DNA of 32,518 nt from Rhodoferax sp. (GTDB lineage: Bacteria; Pseudomonadota; Gammaproteobacteria; Burkholderiales; Burkholderiaceae_C), in contig JANXVI010000369.1 in NCBI GenBank assembly GCA_025351745.1, positions 1 to 32,518 of the forward strand, written 5' to 3'. The position numbers and the translations under genes are program-made. The notes beneath the pieces are model-generated. The model was given only the letters and a program-made list of their open reading frames with translations. It was not told where the DNA came from and made no database searches. How positions within the stretch are numbered: the first letter of the stretch is position 1; every line of letters starts with the position of its first letter. Shown here in pieces: positions 1 through 9,788 of the stretch.

Positions 1-189
1 GGCGGCCGCTATGTGGACAGTGCCCAACCGGCGGCGTTGCTGGCAGACCTGCAATCCGCCACACCACGGCCCGGCGAAGCCGTGGCCGAGCAAGGCCAGA
101 GCGTGGCCCATTGGCGCGATGCGGGTGCCTATATGCTGCCCCTTGTGCTATTGCTTGCCGCCCTACTGGCACGCCGGAGGTGGCTATGA
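1..189 (+). CDS. batB: BatB-like VWA-domain membrane protein, C-terminal fragment
   Basis: Only the last 62 codons are present; frame 1 is open from the window edge to a TGA at 187-189. The visible part has a soluble segment ending in a tryptophan-containing linker, then one hydrophobic helix (MLPLVLLLAALLA) and a short basic tail (RRRWL). This matches the C-terminal end of BatB-type von Willebrand factor A proteins of the aerotolerance operon. The call relies mainly on context: the stop overlaps the start of a TPR gene (ATGA at 186-189), and that gene overlaps a BatD-like gene, which is the usual batB-batC-batD order. The VWA domain itself lies outside the window, so the identity is inferred. 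Confidence 0.65.
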   Translation, partial: GGRYVDSAQPAALLADLQSATPRPGEAVAEQGQSVAHWRDAGAYMLPLVLLLAALLARRRWL

Positions 190-1112
190 CATCTACATCC
201 ATCGCTGCACGCGCCTGGACGGTCACTTGGCTTATGACCAGCGCACTGCTGGCGCACGCGGCCCCGGCCCCGGCCCCTGCAGCAGCCGATGCGCCCACCG
301 CCAGCTTGTGGTCTCGCATGTGGCGCACGCCCGACCAACGCGGGCAAACCCTGCTGCAACAAGGCGATGCCGCCGCCGCGGCCCAAACTTTCGCAGACCC
401 CGAGCACAAAGCCCATGCGGCTTTGCAGGCCCATGACTACCCCGGCGCCGCGCAAGTGCTGTCTGGCATCGACACGGCCGAAGCCCACTACAACCGTGGC
501 AATGCCTTGGCGCACGCGGGCGATTTGCAGGGTGCCATCAGCGCCTATGGGGCCGCGCTCCAGCACAACCCCCAACACACAGACGCGCGCCACAACCGGG
601 ATGTGGTTGCCGAGGCACTGAAGAAGCAAAAAGACAAGAACCAAACCGACAAAAAGCAACAGAGCCAGGACAAGAAAAGCAAAGACGACAGCAAGGCTAG
701 CGACAAACCGGATAGCAAACAAGACGGCAAAGACGGCAAAGAAGGCAAACCAGACTCCAAGCCCGGTGATGGCAAGAACGAAAAACCCGCTGACAAGCCC
801 AGAGACAAACCCGCAGAGCCATCCGCTTCGGCACCACAAGCTGGCCGCGCATCAGCGCCCGCCGCCCCTACCGCTCCTGCAGCGCCCGCATCGACTCCTA
901 AAGACGATGCCACCCAGGCCCGTCGCGATGCTGAATCCGCATTGGGCAAAGGCCCGCAGCGGGTGCCAGCCGATGCTGCCAAGCGGCCTCCGACCGAAAA
1001 GCAGATCGCGCAGGAGCAATGGCTGCGCGCCATACCGGACGATCCCGGCGGGCTGTTGCGCCGTAAATTTTTGATTGAACACATGCTCAGACAACAAGGG
1101 CAAAAACCATGA
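186..1112 (+). CDS. batC: BatC-like TPR protein of the aerotolerance operon
   Basis: Predicted 308 residues. The start at 186 is chosen because the ATG overlaps the previous stop (ATGA) and gives an N-terminal hydrophobic export signal ending near AHA/APA, at about residues 1-27. A TPR unit is visible at about residues 95-130 (AHYNRGNALAHAGDLQGAIS followed by an ALQHNP ending). It is followed by a long Lys/Asp/Ser/Gln-rich low-complexity stretch (about 145-220) and a Pro/Ala-rich segment. This layout, one or two TPRs and then a charged disordered tail, is typical of BatC. Family members act with the VWA proteins BatA/BatB and BatD at the cell envelope; their biochemical role is not well defined. 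The gene lies in a translationally coupled operon with 4-bp overlaps on both sides. Confidence 0.75.
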   Translation: MTSTSIAARAWTVTWLMTSALLAHAAPAPAPAAADAPTASLWSRMWRTPDQRGQTLLQQGDAAAAAQTFADPEHKAHAALQAHDYPGAAQVLSGIDTAEAHYNRGNALAHAGDLQGAISAYGAALQHNPQHTDARHNRDVVAEALKKQKDKNQTDKKQQSQDKKSKDDSKASDKPDSKQDGKDGKEGKPDSKPGDGKNEKPADKPRDKPAEPSASAPQAGRASAPAAPTAPAAPASTPKDDATQARRDAESALGKGPQRVPADAAKRPPTEKQIAQEQWLRAIPDDPGGLLRRKFLIEHMLRQQGQKP

Positions 1113-2950
1113 ACACCATTGTGCGTCGCGCGTTAGCCGCGCTCGTGGCCAGCGGCATCTGCCTATCCGCATGGGCCGCCGTTACCGCATCACTGGACAA
1201 GACCCAGATGGTGCTGGGCGAGCGCGTGCGGCTGGTCATCGTCAACACCGGAAGCGGCGGCCAGCAGCCCGACACCACAGCCTTGCAACAAGACTTTGAC
1301 ATCTTGGGTACACAGCGCGGTAGCAGCGTGCAGATCACCAACGGACACATGTCGTCGCAGACACAGTTCACGGTGTTGCTCGCACCCAAGCATGGGGGCA
1401 CCATCCGCATTGCGCCCATCCCGTGGGGTGGCGAGCAGTCTGGCGCACTGGAGCTTACCGTTAGCGCCGGCGCAGACCCGGGCAAGACGGGCACCAGCAC
1501 CGCCGAATCGCAGATCACGATGAGCGGCACGCTGGACCAAAAGCAACCCTATGTGCAATCCGCGGTAGTGCTCAGCCTGCGCCTGAACGTGGGTGTGCAG
1601 ATGGCACAAGCCAGCCTCGACTTTCAGGGCAACAGCGACGTGCTGGTCCGCCAGTTAGGTAAAGACCAGCAGCGCACCGAATCCCGTAACGGGCGTGTCT
1701 ACCAGGTTATCGAGCGCAAGTACCTGCTGATACCGCAGCGCAGCGGCGCCATCAGCCTCAAGGGCCCGCTACTGCAAGCCCAGGTACAAGATGAGTCTGC
1801 GTCCGCCGGAGACTCCGACATCGACGCCTTTTTTGGCAACGTGTTTGGCCAGACCGCGGGGCACTTCGCCCGCCGCATGCGCACCGTGAATTTGCAGGCC
1901 AACGCCATTGAAATGAACGTGCAGCCCCGGCCTGCCAACGCCGAGGCCAGCAACTGGCTGCCCGCGCAAAAACTGACGCTGGAAGAAACCTGGCGGCCCG
2001 AGCAAGGGACGCTGCATGTCGGCGAACCACTGACCCGCCACCTGCGTTTGAGCGCACTGGGTGTGACGGCCGGTCAGTTGCCCGACCTGGCCAGCTCCAT
2101 GCCGGTGCCCGACGGCATCAAGAAATACCCTGACCAGGCCAAGACTGACGAAGCGTTGGAGGGTGAAACCTTGCGCGCCAACCGCGACCAGGACGTTGCG
2201 CTGATCGCCAGCGCCGCGGGCCACTATGTTTTGCCTGCGCTGCGCCTGGTCTGGTGGGACACGGTGAACCGTGCGCAGCACACCCTAGAGCTGCCTGAGC
2301 GCAGCGTTGACATATTGCCCGCCACCGGCGTAGGTGCCAGCGCTGCGGGTGCTGCAGGTGCCGCACCCAACACCACGGTAGCCGCAGACGCGTCTAGCGC
2401 TCCAGCGGACAACAGCAACACCATAGATACGAACAACACTGCAAGCACCGCAAGTGCCTTCAGCAAGGCCTCGCTGATGGCGCAGACGCCTTGGCGATGG
2501 ATCAGCGCCGCGCTGGCTGTGTTGTGGCTCGCAACCCTGCTGCTGTGGTGGCGCGCACGCCGCTGGGCTCTGCCGCATGGGGGATCGACGGATACCAACG
2601 CGTCCGCCGCAAACAGCGGTAGCGCGCTGCCGACTGCACGGCGCAGCGCCAGCGCAGCCCTGGCGTCCCTGCAAAGGGCCTGCACTGCGAATGACCCCCA
2701 CCTGGCCCGCCAACATGTTCTGGAATGGGCCACCGCCGTATGGCCGCAGTCGCCCCCGCGCGGACTCACCAGCCTCGCCGAACGCCTGAAGGACGCGCGC
2801 TACGCACTGCCACTGCAGCAACTGGACCGCGCCTGCTACACAGCCGATATGGCGTGGAACGGAACCGCGTTGGCACACGCGTTTGCCAAGCCGCCAAAGC
2901 CTGGCGCTTCGGCAAAAAGCACACCACTGATTCCGGATTTGTATGATTAG
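1109..2950 (+). CDS. batD: BatD-like membrane protein (oxygen tolerance)
   Basis: The product has 613 residues and its ATG overlaps the batC stop by 4 bp. It has an N-terminal signal peptide (about 1-24, ending AWA) and a long periplasmic beta-rich region starting with ASLDKTQMVLGERVRLVIV, the usual BatD opening about a protein made of immunoglobulin-like repeats. An Ala/Thr/Asn-rich linker (about 410-450) precedes one transmembrane helix (about 465-485, WRWISAALAVLWLATLLLWW), and a cytoplasmic helical domain of about 120 residues ends the protein. Length and topology fit the BatD family. The operon ends here: about 140 noncoding bases holding a dispersed repeat follow before the next gene. 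Confidence 0.8.
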   Translation: MNTIVRRALAALVASGICLSAWAAVTASLDKTQMVLGERVRLVIVNTGSGGQQPDTTALQQDFDILGTQRGSSVQITNGHMSSQTQFTVLLAPKHGGTIRIAPIPWGGEQSGALELTVSAGADPGKTGTSTAESQITMSGTLDQKQPYVQSAVVLSLRLNVGVQMAQASLDFQGNSDVLVRQLGKDQQRTESRNGRVYQVIERKYLLIPQRSGAISLKGPLLQAQVQDESASAGDSDIDAFFGNVFGQTAGHFARRMRTVNLQANAIEMNVQPRPANAEASNWLPAQKLTLEETWRPEQGTLHVGEPLTRHLRLSALGVTAGQLPDLASSMPVPDGIKKYPDQAKTDEALEGETLRANRDQDVALIASAAGHYVLPALRLVWWDTVNRAQHTLELPERSVDILPATGVGASAAGAAGAAPNTTVAADASSAPADNSNTIDTNNTASTASAFSKASLMAQTPWRWISAALAVLWLATLLLWWRARRWALPHGGSTDTNASAANSGSALPTARRSASAALASLQRACTANDPHLARQHVLEWATAVWPQSPPRGLTSLAERLKDARYALPLQQLDRACYTADMAWNGTALAHAFAKPPKPGASAKSTPLIPDLYD

Positions 2951-2970
2951 CCATCTTAGACTAGCTATCT

Positions 2971-3018
2971 AATCTATAGCTGGTTAATCATGCTCCACGA
3001 GGGCTAGAGCCCCATTTT
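2971..3018 (+). repeat. Dispersed repeat, copy 1 (downstream of batD)
   Basis: This copy shares with 6257-6304 (minus) and 32294-32342 (plus) an AT-rich left part containing TATAGC or TAATAGC, the block CACGAGGGCT about 25 bases later, and a core GGGCT-AG-AGCCC followed by ATTTT. It sits 20 bases after the batD stop in the sense orientation. The short stem followed by T residues could help termination, but only about 4 bp can pair once a loop is allowed. Confidence 0.7.
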
Positions 3019-3088
3019 ACTTAAACAACTTCGCCGCAACCTCCGTCTCCTCAACGAAGCTTTGCTTCACCTACACTCGTCACCCGCC

Positions 3089-4093
3089 ATGCAAATCCGC
3101 GCCCTGGGCCCCTTCAAAGTTTCCGCCATCGGCTTCGGCTGCATGAACCTGAGCCACGCCTACGGCGCACCGGTATCGGAGGAGCAGGCAGAGCGCGTGC
3201 TGCTGTCGGCGCTCGACGCCGGCGTCACGCTGTTCGACACGGCCACGCTGTACGGCTTTGGCGCCAACGAGACGCTGGTAGGCAAGGTGCTGAAGCCCCA
3301 CCGGCAAAAATTCACGCTGGCCAGCAAGTGCGGCATGCAGGGTGTGGATGTGAAGGGTGACGGCAAGCTGGTGCGCGTGATCGACGGCCACCCGCAAACG
3401 CTGCGCAAAACCTGTGAAGACAGCTTGCGCCGTTTGCAGACCGATGTGATCGACCTCTACTACCTGCACCGCTGGGACAAGCGTGTGCCGATTGAAGAGA
3501 GCGTGGGCGCACTGGGCGAGTTGGTGCGCAAGGGGCATATCCGTGGCATTGGCCTCTCGGAAGTATCGGCCGCCACGCTGCGCCTCGCGCATGCCGAACA
3601 TCCGATAGCCGCGCTGCAAACCGAGTATTCCTTGTGGACGCGCAACCCCGAGATTGCGGTGCTGGATGCGTGCAAGGCGTTGGGCGTGGCCTTTGTTGCC
3701 TTCAGCCCGGTGGGGCGTGGCTTCTTGTGCGGCAAGCTGCAAGACGTATCCACGTTGGATGCCGCCGACATACGCCGCAGCATGCCGCGCTTTGCGCCCG
3801 ACAACTATGCGGCCAACTTGCGACTCCTCGACGGCGTCAACACCGTCGCCAAGGAAGTGGGCTGCACGCTGGCGCAGCTGGCAATCGCATGGCTGCTGCA
3901 CCGGGGCGAGCACATCATCCCCATACCGGGCACCACCAGTGTGTCGCACCTGGCGGAAGACTTGGAAGCCGCTAGCGTGACGTTGAACCTGTCGACAATG
4001 GCCCGGCTGGATGAACTGATCAACCAAGACACCGTAGTGGGCTCGCGCTACAGTGCACAAGCCAATAGTGAGGTGGATACTGAAAGCTTTTGA
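3089..4093 (+). CDS. Aldo/keto reductase
   Basis: The product has 334 residues, an NADPH-dependent oxidoreductase of the TIM-barrel aldo/keto reductase superfamily. The ATG at 3089 is preferred over an upstream in-frame TTG at 3062 because the protein then opens with MQIRALGPFKVSAIGFG, the usual first strand. The catalytic tetrad is recognisable: D50 and Y55 (in DTATLYG), K80 (in ASKCGM) and H127 (in YYLHRWD). The C-terminal cofactor segment PIPGTTSVSHLAEDLEA is present, as is GIGLSEVS. The substrate cannot be read from the sequence; members of this subgroup reduce varied carbonyl compounds. The gene stands alone on the plus strand and converges on pobA with an 8-bp gap. Confidence 0.85.
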   Translation: MQIRALGPFKVSAIGFGCMNLSHAYGAPVSEEQAERVLLSALDAGVTLFDTATLYGFGANETLVGKVLKPHRQKFTLASKCGMQGVDVKGDGKLVRVIDGHPQTLRKTCEDSLRRLQTDVIDLYYLHRWDKRVPIEESVGALGELVRKGHIRGIGLSEVSAATLRLAHAEHPIAALQTEYSLWTRNPEIAVLDACKALGVAFVAFSPVGRGFLCGKLQDVSTLDAADIRRSMPRFAPDNYAANLRLLDGVNTVAKEVGCTLAQLAIAWLLHRGEHIIPIPGTTSVSHLAEDLEAASVTLNLSTMARLDELINQDTVVGSRYSAQANSEVDTESF

Positions 4094-4101
4094 CGGGCCG
4101 T

Positions 4102-5304
<1,203 letters not shown>

Positions 5305-5321
5305 TCAAGCGTCGCAATGGT

Positions 5322-6233
5322 TCATGGCTTTGCCGCGCGAGCGGCCAGCCGGCGGTCCGCATACTCGTGGCAGCGCGCGCCTTTGGGCAGGTCCTGAAAA
5401 ATACCGGCGAGGGCCTGCTGCGCCACCCAATCGTGCTCGCCGGCAATCGCCGCCGCCATCCAGGGTTCAAAGCCCGCTTCGCGCACGGTGTGGGCCGCCT
5501 CGCGCATCTCTTCGGCGCGGCGTTTGCCGTGTTGGGCGACGCGGCTGAAGAAGTAGATCCCGGTTTGCTGCCAGTCTATCGCGGGAAAAGTCTCCGCCAG
5601 TGTCGGGATCATCTGGTCTTCCACGCCATAGTGGCGGGCCGTGGTGTAGCTCTCGATGACCAGTGCCTCCAAGCCCTTGATCATCACGCTGCGGCACATC
5701 TTGATAGCCGAAGCCACACCGATCTCGGCCGCTACCGCCTTGGCGTCCATGCCCCAGCCACGCAGGGTTTCGGCCAGCGCGGCTGCGTGCGCGCCGCCCA
5801 GCAGCATGGAAACGCGTATGCCATGGGGCAGCACCGAGGCCATGACACCAGCTTCCACATAGTGGCCGCCCGCCGCGTCAACCGCCTGTGCCGCCTGCTG
5901 CTTGGTGCCGGGCGAGGCGGAGTTAAGGTCCAGAAAGAGGGTCCCCACGCGGATGTACTGCGCAGCTGCCTGTGCCACGGCCAGCGTGTTGGATGCGGTA
6001 ACGGCGGAGATGATGCAATCCGCGTTTTCGCAAAGCGCTTGCAACGATGCGCAGGCCCGCACTCCGGCCTGCGCCGCATGGGCCAGCTCGACATCGCGGG
6101 GACGGAAGGCGGTGGCCTCGGCGTCAAACGTGAGGTCCCATGCACTGACATGGTCCACTCGACTTTGCAAGCCAGCCGAGAAACTCTTGCCAACTTCACC
6201 GTAACCGACCAAACCTATGCGTTGTACTTTCAT
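5322..6233 (-). CDS. NAD(P)-dependent dehydrogenase, 6-phosphogluconate dehydrogenase-like with DUF1932-type C-terminus
   Basis: The product has 303 residues. The second in-frame ATG (6233) is used because the protein then starts MKVQRIGLVGYGEVG, placing the Rossmann GxGxxG (residues 10-15) at the usual distance from the N-terminus; an alternative start lies 18 bases upstream at 6251. The N-terminal half resembles beta-hydroxyacid dehydrogenases (TLFLDLNSASPGTKQQAA and YVEAGVMASV). The C-terminal half has the helical character of DUF1932 (SAIKMCRSVMIKGLEALVIE with a conserved lysine). The substrate is unknown. Its position directly before pobA suggests a role in aromatic or organic acid catabolism, which is inference. 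A dispersed repeat lies immediately upstream. Confidence 0.75.
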   Translation of the reverse strand: MKVQRIGLVGYGEVGKSFSAGLQSRVDHVSAWDLTFDAEATAFRPRDVELAHAAQAGVRACASLQALCENADCIISAVTASNTLAVAQAAAQYIRVGTLFLDLNSASPGTKQQAAQAVDAAGGHYVEAGVMASVLPHGIRVSMLLGGAHAAALAETLRGWGMDAKAVAAEIGVASAIKMCRSVMIKGLEALVIESYTTARHYGVEDQMIPTLAETFPAIDWQQTGIYFFSRVAQHGKRRAEEMREAAHTVREAGFEPWMAAAIAGEHDWVAQQALAGIFQDLPKGARCHEYADRRLAARAAKP

Positions 6234-6256
6234 GGTGTACCGTCTATGCATTTAAC

Positions 6257-6304
6257 AAATTGGGCTGCAGCCCTCGTGATATAGGCACATAGAGCTATTA
6301 AATT
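6257..6304 (-). repeat. Dispersed repeat, copy 2 (downstream of livF)
   Basis: Read on the minus strand this is AATTTAATAGCT, then CACGAGGGCT, then a perfect 12-bp palindrome GGGCTGCAGCCC followed by AATTTG. It begins 14 bases after the livF stop, in the same sense as livF, and lies just before the next minus-strand gene. It is closely related to the copies at 2971-3018 and 32294-32342. Confidence 0.7.
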
Positions 6305-6317
6305 GTGCGCAGTGTGT

Positions 6318-7064
6318 TTATGAACGCGCCACGCCCAACAGCTTGTCCAACAGCGCCGGCTGCTCCAGCAGGCCACTTGCAGTGCCGTTGTGCACCACCG
6401 TGCCACGGTCCAACACGGCTGCGGTGTCGGAGATGGCCAGAATCGCTTGCGGGTGCTGCTCCACGAGGATGGCGGACAGGCCTTCTTCGCGCGTGATGCG
6501 GCGTATGGCCCGTAGCAGCTCTTGCACGACGATGGGCGCCAAGCCCTCGCAAGGCTCATCGAGCAGCAGCAACGTGGGGTTCAGCACCAGCGCGCGACCC
6601 AGGGCCAGCATTTGCTGCTCGCCACCGGAGAGCTGCGTGCCCAGATGGGTCTTGCGCTCGGCCAACCGGGGGAAAAGCCCATACACGCGCTCGGGTGTCC
6701 ACGGGCTGCTGGCACGGCCCACGCGGGCGGGGCGGGCAACTGCGGTCAGGTTCTCGTGCACGGTCAGCGACTTGAAGATATTGCGCTCTTGCGGTACCCA
6801 GCCAATTCCGGCGGCCGCACGCGCGTGGGACGGCAGCGTGTGCAAGGCAACCACCGTGGATGCCGCTGCGCACAAGGCGATGCTGCCGCCATGCTGGCGG
6901 GTGGCACCGGCCAGTGTGTTGATCAGCGTGGTCTTGCCGGTGCCGTTGCGGCCCAACAGCGCCAGCGTCTCCCCTGCGTTGACGGACAGCGACACGCCCT
7001 GCAACACGACTGACTCGCCATAGCCCGCACTTAGATCTTCTACCTTCAGCAGCAGATCACCCAT
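6318..7064 (-). CDS. livF: Branched-chain-amino-acid-type ABC transporter, ATP-binding protein LivF
   Basis: The product has 248 residues. The ATG at 7064 is chosen because it gives MGDLLLKVEDLSAGYGE, the normal LivF opening, and overlaps the end of livG by 8 bp; the longer upstream extension would read through livG in another frame. Walker A is GRNGTGKTT (38-46), the signature is LSGGEQQMLALGRAL, and Walker B is LLLLDEPCEGLAP; the switch histidine is in VEQH. This is a cytoplasmic ATPase that pairs with LivG to power the LivHM permease. It is the last gene of the five-gene transporter cluster. Confidence 0.9.
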   Translation of the reverse strand: MGDLLLKVEDLSAGYGESVVLQGVSLSVNAGETLALLGRNGTGKTTLINTLAGATRQHGGSIALCAAASTVVALHTLPSHARAAAGIGWVPQERNIFKSLTVHENLTAVARPARVGRASSPWTPERVYGLFPRLAERKTHLGTQLSGGEQQMLALGRALVLNPTLLLLDEPCEGLAPIVVQELLRAIRRITREEGLSAILVEQHPQAILAISDTAAVLDRGTVVHNGTASGLLEQPALLDKLLGVARS

Positions 7065-7833
7065 GGTTGACGACCTCCCCGTCCCCGTCCCCGTTCCCCA
7101 GGTACACCGCCTTGACGCGCGGGTCATTGGCAATGGTGTCCGGGTCGCCTTCTGTCAGCACCGTGCCATTGACCAGCACCGTCATGCGATTGGCGAAGCT
7201 AAAGACGAGGTCCATGTCATGCTCGATCAACAAGATGGAGACATCGTTCGGCAACGCGGCAATGGTGCGCAGCAGCACTTCGCGTTCGCCTGCTGGCACA
7301 CCCGCCACAGGCTCGTCCAGCAGCAGCACGCGCGGCTCGCAAGCCAGCGCAATGGCAATCTCCAGCAGGCGGCGCTTGCCATAGGCCAGCACGCGAGTCT
7401 CTTGGCCCATCACCGCCGTAAGGTGGAACTGCTCCAGCAATTGTTCACACCGCGCCGTCACTTTGGCAGAACGACCCAACGCCTGCCACCACTTGCCGCC
7501 CAATCCCTGCTGCTGCGAGATCACCATCGCCAGGGTTTCCAACGGCGTCAGCGTGTCAAACAACTGGTTGATCTGGAACGTGCGGACCAAGCCACGGCGC
7601 ACGCGCTGGTGCAGTGGCAGCGTGGTGATGTCGTGTCCCTCCAGCACGATCTTTCCCGAAGACGGTTGCAGTACGCCGGTCAGCAAGTTGATCAACGTGG
7701 TCTTGCCCGCACCATTGGGGCCAATCAGCGCGTGGCGTGCGCCCTGGTGCAGCTCCAGTGAGACGTGGTTGGTGGCGGCGATGCCACCAAACTGCATGAA
7801 CAGGTCTTGGGCGGACAGCACGGTGTCGCTCAC
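7057..7833 (-). CDS. livG: Branched-chain-amino-acid-type ABC transporter, ATP-binding protein LivG
   Basis: The product has 258 residues. Walker A is GPNGAGKTT (about 38-46). The signature region reads LAYGKRRLLEIAIAL, the usual LivG variant of LSGGQ, and Walker B is RVLLLDEPVAG. The start codon overlaps the livM stop by 4 bp (ATGA). The C-terminus after VKAVYLG has a short Gly/Asp extension encoded by three perfect hexanucleotide units (ccccgt on the plus strand, 7077-7094), so a change in unit number would stay in frame and only alter the tail. It acts with LivF. Confidence 0.92.
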   Translation of the reverse strand: MSDTVLSAQDLFMQFGGIAATNHVSLELHQGARHALIGPNGAGKTTLINLLTGVLQPSSGKIVLEGHDITTLPLHQRVRRGLVRTFQINQLFDTLTPLETLAMVISQQQGLGGKWWQALGRSAKVTARCEQLLEQFHLTAVMGQETRVLAYGKRRLLEIAIALACEPRVLLLDEPVAGVPAGEREVLLRTIAALPNDVSILLIEHDMDLVFSFANRMTVLVNGTVLTEGDPDTIANDPRVKAVYLGNGDGDGEVVNHG

Positions 7834-8822
7834 TTCAAACCGCCCTTCTGAGCCTTGCTACCCAACCAGGACCAGGGACGGATAAGGCGCTCACGCCCAA
7901 CCAATACCAACACCACCAGAAACAGGCCGATCCAGAAGGTCCAATACTGCGGCGTGATACTGGAGATGGCGTCTTGCATGAGCTTGAAAACAATGGCGCC
8001 AACCACCCCGCCATACAACCAGCCCACACCGCCAATCACCAGGATCAGCATCACATCGGCCGAGCGGTGGAACTCAAACACGTCCAGCGATGCGAAGGCG
8101 GTGGTCTGCGCCAGCAGCGCGCCGGCAGCCCCGGCCAGCATAGCGGCCACGGTGTAGACCACGGCGAGGCGGCCGTTGACCGAGATGCCAATGGCCATGG
8201 CACGCAACCGGTTGTCGCGTATCGCCTTGAGCGTTGCCCCAAAGGGCGAGCTGACAAAACGCCGTGCGACCACAAACACCAACAACAATACGGACAGTGA
8301 ATACCAGGCTGCCACACGGCCCGACAAGTCAAATTCAAACTGCCCCAGTAGCGGCCCCATGGCGACACCTTGCAGGCCGTCGGCACCGCCGGTAAGCCAG
8401 TCCAGCTTGTTGGCCAGCTCCATCAAGATCAAACCCACGCCCAGCGTGACCATGAGCCGCGTCAAATCCGTGCCGCGCAAAATGGTAGCGCTGCACAACG
8501 CACCCAGCAGCCCGGCTGCACTCATGCCCACCAACAAGCCCACTAGCGGGTCCGGCATGATGAACTTGGCAAACAGCGCTGCCGCATAGGCCCCCACGCC
8601 AAAGAACGCCGCGTGGCCCAGCGACACGATGCCGGTGAAGCCGAGAATCAAATCCAAAGAGAGCGCGAACAGCGCGACGATGGCGATCTCGTTGATGATC
8701 AGCGCGTGGCTGGACAACAGCAGGGGCGACGTGAGCGCCAGCGCCCACAGCAGCAGCTCCCACCACCTCCAGCGCGCGAGCGCCAGCAGCGTGTTTTGCG
8801 ATGGGCTGTTGTGCGCCATCAC
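7830..8822 (-). CDS. livM: Branched-chain-amino-acid-type ABC transporter permease LivM
   Basis: The product has 330 residues, an integral membrane protein with about eight or more hydrophobic helices. The conserved LivM segment GFTGIVSLGHAAFFGVGAYAAAL is present near residue 65, and the EAA-like cytoplasmic loop reads FGATLKAIRDNRLRAMAIGI. It starts with ATG overlapping the livH stop by 4 bp and ends overlapping livG by 4 bp, so the permease and ATPase genes are translationally coupled. It forms the inner-membrane channel with LivH. Confidence 0.92.
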   Translation of the reverse strand: MMAHNSPSQNTLLALARWRWWELLLWALALTSPLLLSSHALIINEIAIVALFALSLDLILGFTGIVSLGHAAFFGVGAYAAALFAKFIMPDPLVGLLVGMSAAGLLGALCSATILRGTDLTRLMVTLGVGLILMELANKLDWLTGGADGLQGVAMGPLLGQFEFDLSGRVAAWYSLSVLLLVFVVARRFVSSPFGATLKAIRDNRLRAMAIGISVNGRLAVVYTVAAMLAGAAGALLAQTTAFASLDVFEFHRSADVMLILVIGGVGWLYGGVVGAIVFKLMQDAISSITPQYWTFWIGLFLVVLVLVGRERLIRPWSWLGSKAQKGGLK

Positions 8823-9691
8823 TTGCCCCCGTTGCGCACAAACAGACCGTGCGGTCGCCAGACCAGTAGGGCGACCATCAGGCTGTAGACGATAAAGCCG
8901 CCCAGCTTGGGGATGTAATATTTACCGGCCACGTCAGCAATGCCCAGCAACAGCGCGGCTAGCAGCGGTCCGGTAATGCTGGTCGTGCCGCCCACGGCGA
9001 CGACAATCAAAAAATAGATCATGAATTTAAGCGGAAAGCTCGGGTCCAGCCCCAGCACCTCGGCGCCCAACGCACCACCCAAGCCGGCCAGGCCAGAGCC
9101 CACCGCAAAGGTACCTAAAAATATCCAGTTGACGTTGATGCCCAGGCCGGCCGCCACACGTTGGTCGTCCACCGCGGCACGCAAACGACTACCAAAGCGG
9201 GTACGCGTCAGCACGGTTTGCAGGCCCACGGTCAGTGCCGCGCACACGGCGATGATGAACAAGCGGTAGTGGCCCATGCCCAGCATCCACGCGCCCTCGC
9301 CCAGCTCGGTGCGGCCCTTGAGCCACTCGGGCAGTTGCACGATCTGCTGGCTGGAGCCTGCAAAAAAGTCCGCAGTGGCCACCGCCATAAAGGTAAGGCC
9401 AATCGAAAACAGCACTTGGTCCAAATGCGGCTTGCGGTACAACGGTCGGTACACGGTGCGCTCCAGCACCGCGCCCAACAGTGCAGAGCCCAAGAATGCC
9501 AGCGGCAGGCATACCAAAAACGGCACGCCCCACCTTTGCATCAGCAACACCGTGATGTAGCCACCCACCATGGCAAACGCGCCATGGGCCAAGTTGATGA
9601 AGTTCATCAACCCCATGGTCACGGCCAAACCCACGGCAAGGATGAAGAGCAGCATGCCGTAGGCAATGCCGTCAAAGAGGATGGTCAGCAT
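8819..9691 (-). CDS. livH: Branched-chain-amino-acid-type ABC transporter permease LivH
   Basis: The product has 290 residues, a membrane protein of the LivH family with the diagnostic N-terminal stretch MGLMNFINLAHGAFAMVGGY. The cytoplasmic loop TRFGSRLRAAVDDQRVAAGLGI corresponds to the EAA-type coupling region. It follows livK with a 97-bp gap and overlaps livM by 4 bp. Specificity cannot be inferred from the permease alone; the cluster sits upstream of pobA. Confidence 0.92.
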   Translation of the reverse strand: MLTILFDGIAYGMLLFILAVGLAVTMGLMNFINLAHGAFAMVGGYITVLLMQRWGVPFLVCLPLAFLGSALLGAVLERTVYRPLYRKPHLDQVLFSIGLTFMAVATADFFAGSSQQIVQLPEWLKGRTELGEGAWMLGMGHYRLFIIAVCAALTVGLQTVLTRTRFGSRLRAAVDDQRVAAGLGINVNWIFLGTFAVGSGLAGLGGALGAEVLGLDPSFPLKFMIYFLIVVAVGGTTSITGPLLAALLLGIADVAGKYYIPKLGGFIVYSLMVALLVWRPHGLFVRNGGK

Positions 9692-9763
9692 GAAAAATGA
9701 AACCGCACGTGCTTTGCCCTGTCACATGGCGAAACCCATGCCGCGCTACTACTTGCCACTATT

Positions 9764-9783
9764 CGCCATTGCTCGCCATTGCT
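9764..9783 (+). repeat. Short tandem duplication between livK and livH
   Basis: Two perfect copies of the 10-mer CGCCATTGCT stand in tandem (9764-9773 and 9774-9783), followed by CG. They lie 5 bases beyond the livK stop on the minus strand, in the 97-bp livK-livH gap. No stem typical of a terminator or attenuator was seen here. It may be a chance slippage product. Confidence 0.6.
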
Positions 9784-9788
9784 CGCGG

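Noticed and set aside
129..839. 236-codon minus-strand frame opposite batC
   Set aside because: It is the complement of the Lys/Asp-rich batC linker, which reads as a Val/Phe/Leu-rich pseudo-membrane protein; no start context or homology supports it.
7077..7094. Three hexanucleotide repeats at the livG 3' end as a phase-variation switch
   Set aside because: The unit is 6 bp, so copy changes keep the frame and only alter a few Gly/Asp residues; three copies are also too few for strong slippage.
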